Source of the DNA: Pegea sp. RAD2-039
Lineage: Eukaryota; Chordata; Thaliacea; Salpida; Salpidae
NCBI GenBank assembly: GCA_034620365.1
Contig: JAQGEQ010000090.1
Location: 713,966-777,965 of the forward strand
Length of the DNA stretch: 64,000 nucleotides
Reading direction: 5' to 3'
The stretch's first letter is position 1. The number at the start of each line of letters is the position of its first letter. A program made the position numbers and the translations under genes. Below, piece by piece: positions 1 to 9,829 of the stretch. The notes under the pieces were generated by a model, which worked only from the letters and a program-made list of their open reading frames with translations, did not search any database and was not told where the DNA came from.

Positions 1-667
1 GCCGTAAAGCTCGTTTTTTTTGCAAACATCTGATTGGCTCTTCATCATCCGGTTTGACTAATCCGGCTTGATAACATTTCTTCAATTCAACCTCATTCTT
101 ATTTTGCTGATGTTCATCTTCTGGGTCTAATTTTCCCATCTACTGCGGAGGTTCTATATTTTGGTGCAGCTACGTAATTGTCATCTTGAGTATAAAAATC
201 TGTAAATGTAAATAAACAAAACTTGTTTCTACGTTTTCAAGCATTTTTGTAATTCGAATTTGCCTCATTTGAATAAAAATCAGAAAACTTCTTTCTAACC
301 GACATCTTTACTGTTACTCGGTTAAAGAGTTTGTAATTTGTTTGTTAAATCAATAATACTTTCTTACTGTTGATTTTAAGAACTTTTAAATCAACCTGAG
401 CTTTTATCAGAGTTTTATGTAAGTAATACATCAAACTTCGACTGACACACAGTGTAAACTACAACACTTTCTAATTAAATAAGAAATTATAGTAAGCTTT
501 CAGAGCTTGTAACCCTGAGCGACAAGAAGTTTAAAGAAGTATTTTCCTATTGAAAGCCTTTGTTGGACACCATTTTTATCTGGTGGTAAAAATGATTTTA
601 TCTCTACTTTGAAGTATACGAAGAAGATGAATATTGTGAATAACAGTCACGCGCGGAATATCGATCA
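1..667. other. Gene-free AT-rich flank
   Basis: I see no coding exon, RNA gene or tandem repeat here. Open frames are short and match nothing. It ends where the left arm of the large inverted duplication begins, at the tail of a SINE. Confidence 0.5.
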
Positions 668-965
668 TGTTACCCAGGCAACAAGATCCTAATCTTGACG
701 CCAACAGGGTATGCTGCGGAACAAAAGAACTGGTGCACCCAGCTGGCGTCGAAAGAGATGTCAGAACGACACTGAGTACAATGACAAACTGCCTACGAGG
801 CTCCAACTTTACGAGGTTCCAAGTTTTGCGTCTCCTTGAAGGGCTGCAGTAAAACAGACTGACAAGGTCTTTTTACCTATTTTACAAATATGTGTATTAT
901 CGGAATCAAACCCCGGGACCAGCCACGTGTTAGGTGGGTGTAATAACTGCTACGCTACAGACAAA
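668..965 (-). mobile_element. tRNA-Val-derived SINE (left copy)
   Basis: On the minus strand, from about 965 downward, there is a tRNA-like head. It has an A-box-like stretch (TAGCGTAGCAGTTA), an anticodon-loop-like CCTAACACG that matches the arm of tRNA-Val(AAC), and a B box close to GGTTTGATTCC. A body of about 200 bp follows and ends near 668. The right arm has the same element at 22484-22772. The body contains a long open frame, but both copies differ in ways that do not preserve protein, so I do not call it coding. Confidence 0.7.
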
Positions 966-1616
966 AAGCTCTACTTTTCAATTTACAAAAGGTTTGGTAA
1001 ACTGATTACAATTTACAAACAATCATAGAGTTGTACTATATTTAATCTAACTAGTTGTAATAAAAGTAATAATAATTACATTAACCTGCTTGTGGTTTAG
1101 TTGAAGAATTTGTCTGAACCTGGACACTGTTGCTTCAAAAACTAATTCGAATCACATAACATTAAAAAAAATTAAACTTTTTTAAATGGTCTCACATGAA
1201 TAGTCTGTTTTTTAAACCTTTTATAGATTTACATCAACATTCAGTATATTATAAATCCTATAAATTAAAACTCCACAAGTGATTCATGATTCTGATGACA
1301 ACTTGTTTTATATTTTTCTCTATTTCTAAATACTTGAATTATATATATACTTGAAGTACTAGCAACACTCTTCTATATGATATATTTAGTTTAGTTCAAT
1401 ATATAAGCGAGTGATTAATGTTTAATTTGTAGGTTTTCGATTTATAAAAGTCAAAAAGAAAAGAATTAATTGATCCTTAAACAAAAATTTTTATAAGAAG
1501 CAATAATCAAAATATACATACATTTGAAAATGAGAAGTTTATAAAATAGAAATTAGATATATTATCACTAAAATTCATTTACAATTTGATGACTTTTAGC
1601 ACTAATAATTTAGTAT

Positions 1617-2090
1617 TTATTTAAGTAATAATTCAGTATTATCGAAGCGATAAAACCCAAACTTGTTATCAACTGTAACATCTTGTGCTCCTAAATCTTT
1701 TAAGAACTGAAATCGTTGATCAAAAGTTACACAAGGTATCATTACTATCGTATGTTCATTTCCAGTTGTAGCTACTTCCTTTAATAGTTGAAACTCATTT
1801 GCTTGAGTTCTATACTCAGGTTCAATATAAAAATCTTCTATATATAATCCTTTTCCTTTCCAAGTAGAATAATAATAATATGATAATGTATAACCAACTG
1901 GTATATGAGAAGAATTTTCAAGAATATGACAGAAAAAAAATGGATTGCTTCCAGTAAAGCCATCTTTTATCAAGTCTTCAGCATTTATACATTTTTTAGT
2001 GTCTAATGCATGAAACTTGGCGAGTTTTTTCATCATTTCTAGAATGTCTGGACAATCTTCAACTGTAGCTTTTCGAACAAAACAACTCAT
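1617..2090 (-). CDS. SAT-like N-acetyltransferase-fold protein, copy 1
   Basis: A 157-residue intronless ORF, colinear over its whole length with animal spermidine/spermine N1-acetyltransferase (SAT1/SAT2, about 170 aa; GNAT fold). Landmarks are CFVRKATVEDCPDILEMM at the N-terminus, KDGF near residue 50, and the strand LYIEDFYIEPEYR, which aligns with the polyamine-site strand LYLEDFFV. The glycine-rich acetyl-CoA loop after EPEYR is not present (TQANEF where SAT has GFGIGS), and the catalytic Tyr position before KDLGA is Leu. SAT activity is therefore doubtful; the fold is probably kept. An open frame extends upstream to 2219 but has no ATG matching the second copy. I chose the Met at 2090 because it aligns with that copy and with SAT1. 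An acceptor-like AG lies at 2116-2117. Confidence 0.75.
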   Translation of the reverse strand: MSCFVRKATVEDCPDILEMMKKLAKFHALDTKKCINAEDLIKDGFTGSNPFFFCHILENSSHIPVGYTLSYYYYSTWKGKGLYIEDFYIEPEYRTQANEFQLLKEVATTGNEHTIVMIPCVTFDQRFQFLKDLGAQDVTVDNKFGFYRFDNTELLLK

Positions 2091-2334
2091 AATGTGATAA
2101 AATAAGTTTTCAAATCTATAAGGAAAAAGTATAAAATATTGATAGATAAAAAAAACTTTAAGTATTTGCACTGAAATCAGAGTAACATAATAATAAAAAT
2201 AATATTGCATTAAGTACAAAATAAACCTTATTTGTTTTAAGAGATATATTGATTAATATCAATAATAACTACATACATATTTAAACTATCTGATAGTGAA
2301 TAAAACAAAAAGTTTTAATAACCGAAACGTCACT

Positions 2335-3025
2335 TGCAAAAATTAAAATATAAAATAAGCTGGTTGAAAAAATAGACCAAGTAGTCTAGAAATAATAAAT
2401 TTGATAAAAATGTTTTCATTTTGATTTAAAAAGTATTATTTTATAAACAAGTATTTCTTAGTCATATTAGCTAGTTATAATGCAACGAACTACAATAAAT
2501 GAGTTTTAGGGAAACCCCCTATCGACAAAAAGCTGAAAAAAATTGTAGCAACTTAATTTTATTGCTAAATAATTATATATTATAATTTATCATCAACAGA
2601 ATTTATAAAAGTTTTTTGAACACATATCTTATGATTAAAATCAGCTTTTTTTGTATTTTTATCGTAACTTTAAACACTATATTTTCAACAGCAGATAAAA
2701 GTTTAATAGGAGCATTTTATACTAATAATCATATATTTTCAGCATTTATTTCGGCTGTAATAAAGTTAGAAAGTTTACTTTACGTTTTCTGAATGCTTAG
2801 TGTTTCAATATGTATGTGGTTATTAATCAATTTTTAATATATTAAGTTATTATTATAACTATGTAATCAGTACAATTTATTTATTTATTTTAGTGACGTT
2901 AATTTTTTTCTTTTCAGAATATAAAAAATAAGTACTAATCTCATTTAAGTTTTTTCACGAAATTCTAGAATAAGTCTTCAAGATGATTAATAGATAATTC
3001 TGATCATTACAGCTGTAAAAATAAA
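2335..3025. other. Segment present only in the left arm
   Basis: The right arm passes directly from the sequence matching about 3030 to that matching about 2335. Roughly 690 bp is therefore inserted here or lost there. I see no open frame, tRNA-like promoter or clear terminal repeat in it. The edges are approximate. Confidence 0.5.
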
Positions 3026-3317
3026 ATGAAACTACTAATAAGCTTTTTATTCTTCTATTTGAACTAAATAGTTGAGAAAAATTGATCAGTTTTTGATAAA
3101 AGAGAACTTTTGCAATCATAGAAGAAAGTTTTAATGTTTTCGGGCGTCCACTCAAAAAAAGTCTGCAGAATTTAAACAATTTCAAAATTTTTATTTTTAT
3201 GAGCAGGCTATTATCAAATGTTACTAACTAACTAAATCAGTTAAATTTGTAGAAATTGTAGAAATACTGGTGTAAGAAACAGATAAAAATATCTTTCTTT
3301 TTCAGTATTTTTTCAGA

Positions 3318-5150
3318 TTTAATGATAAAATAAATAAAGACTCAAAAAATTTACAAACAAAATTTTGAAAAATTGAATAAATGAATTTATCAAAAATAAA
3401 ACTTTAGAACCAAATCAATACCAGTAGTTTTTTGATTAATTTTTTGACGATGGCCCCAAATAAATTTTAGTTTGATATTTTTAATGTTGTTTAATTGAAT
3501 TAAGCGTAGAGCAAAAATGACACTAAAATATATTTTTTCAATATAAAGAAAAATTGATTATAGCAAGGTAAGTTTGTTACTCAGAAAAAAGTTGCTAAAC
3601 TTTAATGTGGCAAAAGATAAGTTCTTAATTTCTTCGCCTAATTTTCAATTATTAATTTTATTCAACTTCTGACTGCAGATGACAGTTTATACAGCTCTTA
3701 TAGCGAATAAAAAATAATATGATAGGTGACTAAAAGTACCACAGTTTAACATGTAGTAAAAAACAAAAACACTGCAAAGACATATTTGAATACAAATTAT
3801 GAATCAAAACTAAAAAGTTACAAAATGAGTAGAGAAAATGAAGAAACTGGCATGTTTCTTACATGTGGCTTTGCTAAAAAAGTAGTTTAGTATTTCAAAA
3901 AGCTTGAGTAAAAAATAATTGACTTAATTAATCATTTAAAAAGTTTTTATCGAATATTAAGATGCTCAAAAAATGATTGATTTCAATTGATTGATTTTAA
4001 CTTAATTAATTATTTAAAAAGTTTTCCTTAAAGATTAAAATGGTTCAACCTCGAATTTTGTAGACTTCTTATTTATATTAGTTACCTTTGATTTTCTGAT
4101 TTTAAGAGTAATTTTTTTAAATTCCTAATGTACTCTAACTAAATAGAAAACGAAAAATGATTCACTGTTGCTGTGCAGCAATTATAAAAATATTTTAATT
4201 TAAGTTTTTTTATAAAGCCTGTTGTTGTAGCTAGTAGTAGATCATTATAAAATACGGACATTAGTTTTTACTAAAGAGGTACTTGAATTATAAAAGAAAT
4301 ACTAATTATATACCAATTTTTTTTTAATCCAAACTTTATAGAAAAACTCAGTTTGATATATCTTAGTTTATTAATTTAGTTTCATTTAATCAACTCAAAA
4401 ACATAAAAATCCATTTTAGTTGCCTTTTTATAAGGATTAGCACATTGCATGGCTAACAGGTCTGTTCGACTAGAAAGTTTGAATAGAAAATTTTATTTAT
4501 TTTCAAATTTAAAACTTTTGTTGTTTGTTCTTCATCTTGGTTTTACTATTAACCTAATTCTGTTGAATTTTCTAAAGTTGCAAATATATTTTTCATCTTA
4601 ATATATATATCAAAATATACTTTTGATTGTAAATTTATGTTTTAATTATTATTTTGTTTTAATTTTCACTTTCAGTATAAGTTTCATTTTAATATTTAAA
4701 TTTTCATATTTAATAGTATAAGATATCTTTGTTATTTACTGTTTATTTAAAAGAATGATAATAATTAGTGGTTTAAAATTAAAAATAATTTTTTATAAAA
4801 GTCCAGTAACTTTTAAAAGAAAATTTTAATTTAGAAAAATTCAAATGTCTCATTTTTATTAAAAGGAAAACCTTTCATATAATTGTATTTTTTATTTTGT
4901 ATTTATTTTGTATCCATTTAAAATGAAAATTTAAATAAATAAATTTAAAATTAAAAAAATGTAAAAAAATTTCATTTATTTCATATTTTTCAAAGTAAAT
5001 ATATATTAATATTAAATTGTTTATATCATTAATTTTATTAAATTTATCAAGATAAATATTTTTACTATTCTATTTTAATATCTACTTTAATATTTCATAA
5101 TTCACCATTAATTTTATTTAATTTTTGTAACAATTCTTTTATATACTTGC
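3318..5150. other. AT-rich intergenic region
   Basis: Between the left arm and PUM3. It is very AT-rich, with homopolymer runs and no supported exon or RNA gene. Confidence 0.5.
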
Positions 5151-5176
5151 AGCTTTTTATAAAGTAGATTTATAAA

Positions 5177-8100
5177 ATGGTTGAAAAGAATAAGAAACGG
5201 AAATCTGAAATAGCTGATGTAGAAAAACCAGGTAAAAAGTTGAAATATTTTTCAGTCAGAATGTTTGTTTTAAAACAAAAATCTTTTGATAAGTATTTTT
5301 AAGAATTTAGTTTTATATATTTTGAACTATATGACTTTAAAAACAAAAATTATAAAGTTTTGTATTTAGAATATAATAAGAAATATAAATATTTAAATTG
5401 ACATTTATAAGACAAATATATGTAAGAAACTAATTATTATTAATTAAGACTTATTGCAAACATTAAAAATATTTATATTTCTATGATTTCAAATAAGTTT
5501 CATTTTTTTAATATTTCATTTTTATTTCAACAAAACAAATTATTACTTTTAAATATAAATAAATGATAATAAATATGTAATTTATGTGATAAAAATTACT
5601 TCATTTATTAATTTATGGCCCTGATTTTAATCTTATTCGAAACAAGCAAATATTAAGAAAATTATGAGTCAAATTATTACCTTGATATATAAAAACTGTA
5701 GAACAAATTTCTCTTATAGAACAAATTTGTTGAATTTTGGTTCAGTTTACTTCGAGCTAACTTGTTTAGTATCAAGCTATTTTCCTCTGATATATTTTTC
5801 AGCTAAAAAGTTAAAGGCTAGCAATCCTGTTGGTAAAAAGGAAAAAGGTGTGAAGAAATTACAGAAAGAAACAGCTAAAACTAGAAGAGACCGGAAAATA
5901 TTTAGGTAAAAATTAATATTTCTACAAATAATTTGTTAAGTTGTTTATTTAACAGACAAAAGCAGAAACCTAAATATGAATTAACATCTGAATCCAAAAA
6001 GATTTGGGAGAAGTTAAGAATTCAAAAAAATCAACTTTCCAAGAAACAAAATTACGAATTAGTTGATGAATTGATGCAATTGGTCAAAAATAAAGATAAA
6101 AATGTGAGTATGATGTCATCAAAGGCTCCCAGTTGATCCCAATATTCAACAAAAGCTCCCAGTTGATCTCAACATCCAACAGAAGCTCCTATTCGATCCC
6201 AACATCCAACAGAAGCTCCTATTCGATTCCAACATCCAACAGAAGCTCCCAGTTGATCCCAACATCCAACAGAAGCTCCCAGTTGATTCCAACATCCAAC
6301 AGAAGCTCCCAGTTGATCCCAACATCCAACAGAAGCTCCCAGTTGATCCCAACATCCAACAGAAGCTCCTATTCGATCCCAACATCCAACAAAAGCTCCT
6401 ATTCGATTCCAACATCCAACAGAAGCTCCCAGTTGATCCCAACATCCAACAGAAGCTCCCAGTTGATCCCAACATCCAACAGAAGCTCCCAGTTGATCCC
6501 AACATCCAACAGAAGCTCCCAGTTGATTCCAACATCCAACAGAAGCTCCCAGTTGATCCCAACATCCAACAGAAGCTCCCAGTTGATCCCAACATCCAAC
6601 AGAAGCTCCTATTCGATCCCAACATCCAACAAAAGCTCCTATTCGATTCCAACATCCAACAGAAGCTCCCAGTTGATCCCAACATCCAACAGAAGCTCCC
6701 AGTTGATCCCAACATCCAACAGAAGCTCCCAGTTGATCCCAACATCCACAGAAGCTCCCAGTTGATCCCAACATCCAACAGAAGCTCCTATTCGATCCCA
6801 ACATCCAACAAAAGCTCCTATTCGATTCCAACATCCAACAGAAGCTCCCAGTTGATCCCAACATCCAACAGAAGCTCCTATTCGATTCCAACATCCAACA
6901 GAAGCTCCTATTCGATTCCAACATCCAACAGAAGCTCCTAGTCGATTCCAACATCCAACAGAAGCTCCCAGTTAATTCCAACATCCAACAGAAGCTCCTA
7001 GTCGGTTCCAACATCCAACAGAAGCTCCTATTCGATCCCAACATCCAACAGAAGCTCCCAGTTAATTCCAACATCCAACAGAAGCTCCTAGTCGGTTCCA
7101 ACATCCAACAGAAGCTCCCAGTTGATCCCAACATTCAACAGAAGCTCCCAGTTAATTCCAACATCCAACAGAAGCTCCCAGTTGATCCCAACATCCAACA
7201 GAAGCTCCTAGTTGATTCCAACATCCAACAGAAGCTCCCAGTTGATCCCAACATCCAGCAAAACCTCTTTCCTACTTTTAAATCCTTCCAAATTTACCCC
7301 CTGGCTAACTTTCCATATTTTTCTAATATATTTTTTACCTTTACTCCTTCTCCTAGTTGTTGAATCTGGTGTATGCTCATGATACAAGTCGAATCATCCA
7401 AACATGTTTGAAAGAAGGAAGCGTTGAACAACGGAATCAAATATTCGAGGAACTTAAAAATGATCTTTTGTTGCTGAGTAAAAACAAATATGCCAAAAAT
7501 ATTCTGTGGAAGATGGTGAAGTACGGGTAAGTTGCTAACTTCAGGGGTTTGTCATCATGTCGTGACGTCATCACTTGTTTCATAGCAACGCTGAACAGCG
7601 TGAACAAATAATCAACAGCTTTAAAGGACATATTTACGATTTGATGAAAAAAAATCGGTTATCTGCTAGTATCATTGAATACTTTTATAATGATTATGCA
7701 AACGTGAAGCAACGTCAGATGATTACTCGAGAATTATGTGGAAAGATGTTTCAACTTCACGCGGTTTGTAGCTGTAAAAATCGCGTTTTCGCGTTCCTTA
7801 TTAATTACTGTGTAGAAATCAGAAGAATTGCCATTTACTGAGGTTTGGAAACTGCTCGAAACTGACGAAGAGAAGAAGTCGTTGCTATGCAGCTTTCATA
7901 AAGCGTTGCTACCATTCGCTGAAAAAGCGGTGATGACGTGTACAGTTCTTCATCAAGTATTCCATGATTACTTCATCGTTTGCAACGATTCGAAATTACG
8001 AAGTGTAAGTCAGATAGTCCATCAGTAAAACATTTGGCCAGTAATCGAAGGACCCGGGTTCGAATACAGCATTTACCCTTTTTTTTTTAATAGGAAATGA

Positions 8101-9225
8101 TTGAATCAGTTCGAGATGTCCTCGTCCATATAATGCACTCTCGCGAAGGTGCTTACGTCACAATGAGATGTTTGTGGTTTGGAACAAAGAAAGATCGGAA
8201 AGTGATCCTGAAAACGATGAAGGAGTTTGTGTTGAAATTATGTTGTGAAGAATTTGGATATTTTGTTCTTTTAACATCTTTTGATTGTATTGATGATACA
8301 GTGTTCCTTAAAAAAGCGATCATTAATGTAAGTCACGTGCTTCAAAATAAACAAATGATGACGTCATCATTACAGACGATTATGAAGAATATCGATGACG
8401 TCATCAAAGATGAATATGGAGTGAAAGTTTTGATTTATCTGATGTCACCACGTGACCCGTCACATTTCACGTCACAAACCATCAAACTTCTCGAAGAAGG
8501 TCTCAACAATCCAACTAGGTTTGAATCAACTTCGGGAAAGTCCCAAAAATTTCATTTCTTCGATTTTCAGTAAAAAAGGAAATGACCAACGTCATAAAGA
8601 ACTTCTCGAAGCTGTGACGTCACCAGTAGCTCAGTATCTCGCCGATAACATCGAAGATTTGATGTTTGACGTCAAACGGTTTTTCCTGATCAAAATTGCC
8701 TTGACTAATTGTCCAGTGGACCAATTGGAACCTCTGTTTAAGGTGGTTGGAGGTCTATTTGCTGTTCCTTTTGAAGCTGGTCAAAAGGATAAAAAGGGAC
8801 ATGTTAGTAGTCACGTGATGATGACGTCATCACATGCTAATGACGTCATTTGCAGTTACATGTGGTCGAGGAGTTGACGTCACACGCGGCGCTGAAGAAG
8901 ATTATCAAATTTGAATCGAAGCAGGTCATCGAGAAAATCAGAGGTAATTTCCCGAAGATGAAATTCTTCTCGTTTTGATTTAGGGGATTTTTTTGTAGAA
9001 AAAGCCGATTTCTCGCTGTTTCTCTTGAATCAAGTCGATGCCGAGCATTTGTATTCGATGACGTCATGTAGTCGCGGTATTTCCTTTTTACTTGGATTTG
9101 TCGAAAGTGAATGTGCGATGACGTCATCACTGGCTAAGAAGATGTTAAATGAAAAAATTGAAGGTTTGAAAGAAAGAAACGAATCAAAATTAAAGGAAAT
9201 TTTGTTAACAAAATTAAATGAATGA
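5177..9225 (+). CDS. PUM3: PUM3 (Puf-A / KIAA0020) pumilio-repeat nucleolar protein
   Basis: Eleven coding exons by my model: 5177-5231, 5803-5905, 5956-6103, 7357-7526, 7586-7763, 7816-8004, 8094-8327, 8376-8518, 8571-8802, 8856-8943, 8999-9225. They join in frame to 588 aa (human PUM3 is about 648). A short lysine-rich N-terminus is followed by Puf-like repeats that follow PUM3 closely: VYAHDTSRIIQ, NAEQREQIINSFKGHI, MRCLWFGTKKDRKVI, LTSFDCIDDT, YLMSPRDP. Family knowledge: PUM3 is the animal relative of yeast Puf6, an RNA- and DNA-binding nucleolar protein in 60S ribosome maturation. Introns are 47-90 bp except intron 1 (571 bp) and intron 3 (1253 bp, filled by a minisatellite). An acceptor-like AG sits at 5151-5152, 24 nt before the ATG. 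The frame is intact throughout. Confidence 0.9.
6122..7261 (+). repeat. 30-bp minisatellite inside PUM3 intron 3
   Basis: About 38 head-to-tail 30-bp units, with a conserved part close to CCCAACATCCAACAGAAGCT. The rest of the unit comes in types: A (cccagttgat), B (ctattcgat) and, near the end, ctagtcg forms. It lies between a GTGAGT donor (6104) and a TCCTAG acceptor (7351-7356). One unit near 6748 is a base short and shifts the register. Because 30 is a multiple of 3, open frames run through it on both strands, but they are by-products of the repeat and not genes. Confidence 0.95.
8030..8093 (+). other. tRNA-like B box and T-run in PUM3 intron 6
   Basis: The 89-bp intron 8005-8093 contains GACCCGGGTTCGAATACAG, a good match to a Pol III B box (GGTTCGANNCC type), followed about 20 nt later by a run of at least nine T. 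No A box or cloverleaf is evident. It could be a SINE or tRNA relic. Confidence 0.45.
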
Positions 9226-9269
9226 CCGAAAATGGATTCTTGCTTTTTTGGCATAAACTAAAATCGTTC

Positions 9270-9288
9270 AATAAATTTCCGAAATAAA
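9270..9288 (+). terminator. PUM3 polyadenylation signals
   Basis: Two AATAAA hexamers at 9270-9275 and 9283-9288, 45-60 bp after the PUM3 stop codon. Confidence 0.6.
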
Positions 9289-9322
9289 AACTTTTGTGCT
9301 GATTCATCTCAACGTGATGACG

Positions 9323-9815
9323 TCATCGTTGTGTATCTAGAAGTAACTTGAATGAAATGTTAGAAATGAAATTACTGAGATTATTTAGAAGCAACTTTAG
9401 ATTCATGAGTTGCAGAATTTGATGATTCAAATAAATCCGTCGAATTTCCAAAGTATCTAATTTGAAGAAACTGAGACGATGTTTATAACTATCATATTTA
9501 ATAATAAGTTTCCTGCATACTAATCTTGTAAATGTGGCCTGAACAGATTCGATTTTTTTGATACCACTAACTTGATATGGCATCCATGCACTGACATTGT
9601 ATTCAAGAATTGGACGTACGTACAATTTGAAAAGATTGACAAAAAGCATAGATCCTTAGAATTAAGAGTCTTTATAATAAGGTAGACATGATTGATTGAT
9701 TTTCCAAAGATTTTAGAAACATAATTGTGCCATTTAAAGTCAGATGATAGAGTAATGACAAGGTCTAGGACCGAAGATATTTGTTGAATAATAAATCTAT
9801 GTTTGTCTAAGGAAT
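9323..9815 (-). mobile_element. Relic of a non-LTR retrotransposon reverse transcriptase
   Basis: Minus strand. The sequence encodes the end of a LINE-type reverse transcriptase in two frames. From about 9815 down it reads HRFIIQQISSVLDLVITLSS then DFKWHNYVSKI, matching the conserved stretch after the RT active site. After a frame change near 9650 it reads LYVRPILEYNVSAWMPY and IKKIESVQATFTRLV, the usual RT C-terminal motif. No upstream endonuclease or catalytic (F/Y)xDD region is present, so this is a 5'-truncated, frameshifted dead copy. The clade is not assigned. It begins about 100 bp after the PUM3 stop. Confidence 0.8.
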
Positions 9816-9829
9816 TTGAAGCTGGTTAA

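Larger units (their letters stand above)
668..3317 (-). repeat. Left arm of a large inverted duplication
   Basis: Read on the minus strand, this stretch matches 20801-22772 on the plus strand almost throughout. The order is the same: flank, SAT-like ORF, 3' flank, then a tRNA-derived SINE at the outer end. The ORFs are about 94% identical in protein, and the non-coding parts are also plainly alignable, so this is a DNA duplication and not two retrocopies. The left arm is longer because about 690 bp near 2335-3025 has no counterpart on the right. The outer edge coincides with the SINE end; the inner edge is near 3317. Confidence 0.85.

Noticed and set aside
576-852. Open frames over the SINE, conserved in the right arm at 22597-22846
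   Set aside because: The frames fall inside a tRNA-derived SINE body duplicated with the arm. Frame similarity follows from DNA similarity, and substitutions are not biased to codon third positions.
895-965. Functional tRNA-Val gene
   Set aside because: The acceptor stem does not pair, and the head runs into a SINE body. It is a tRNA-derived repeat and not a tRNA gene.
2091-2219. N-terminal extension of the left SAT-like ORF
   Set aside because: It begins without an ATG matching the other copy, is low-complexity (Tyr/Phe-rich), lies upstream of an acceptor-like AG and has no equivalent in SAT1.
6133-7134. Long open frames on both strands rich in NRSSQLIPTS or GSTGSFCWML
   Set aside because: They are read-throughs of the 30-bp intronic minisatellite in PUM3 intron 3. 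The same repeat is open in several frames on both strands because 30 is divisible by 3.
8055-8093. Possible tRNA gene in a PUM3 intron
   Set aside because: Only a B box and T-run are visible. No A box, anticodon arm or acceptor stem can be drawn.
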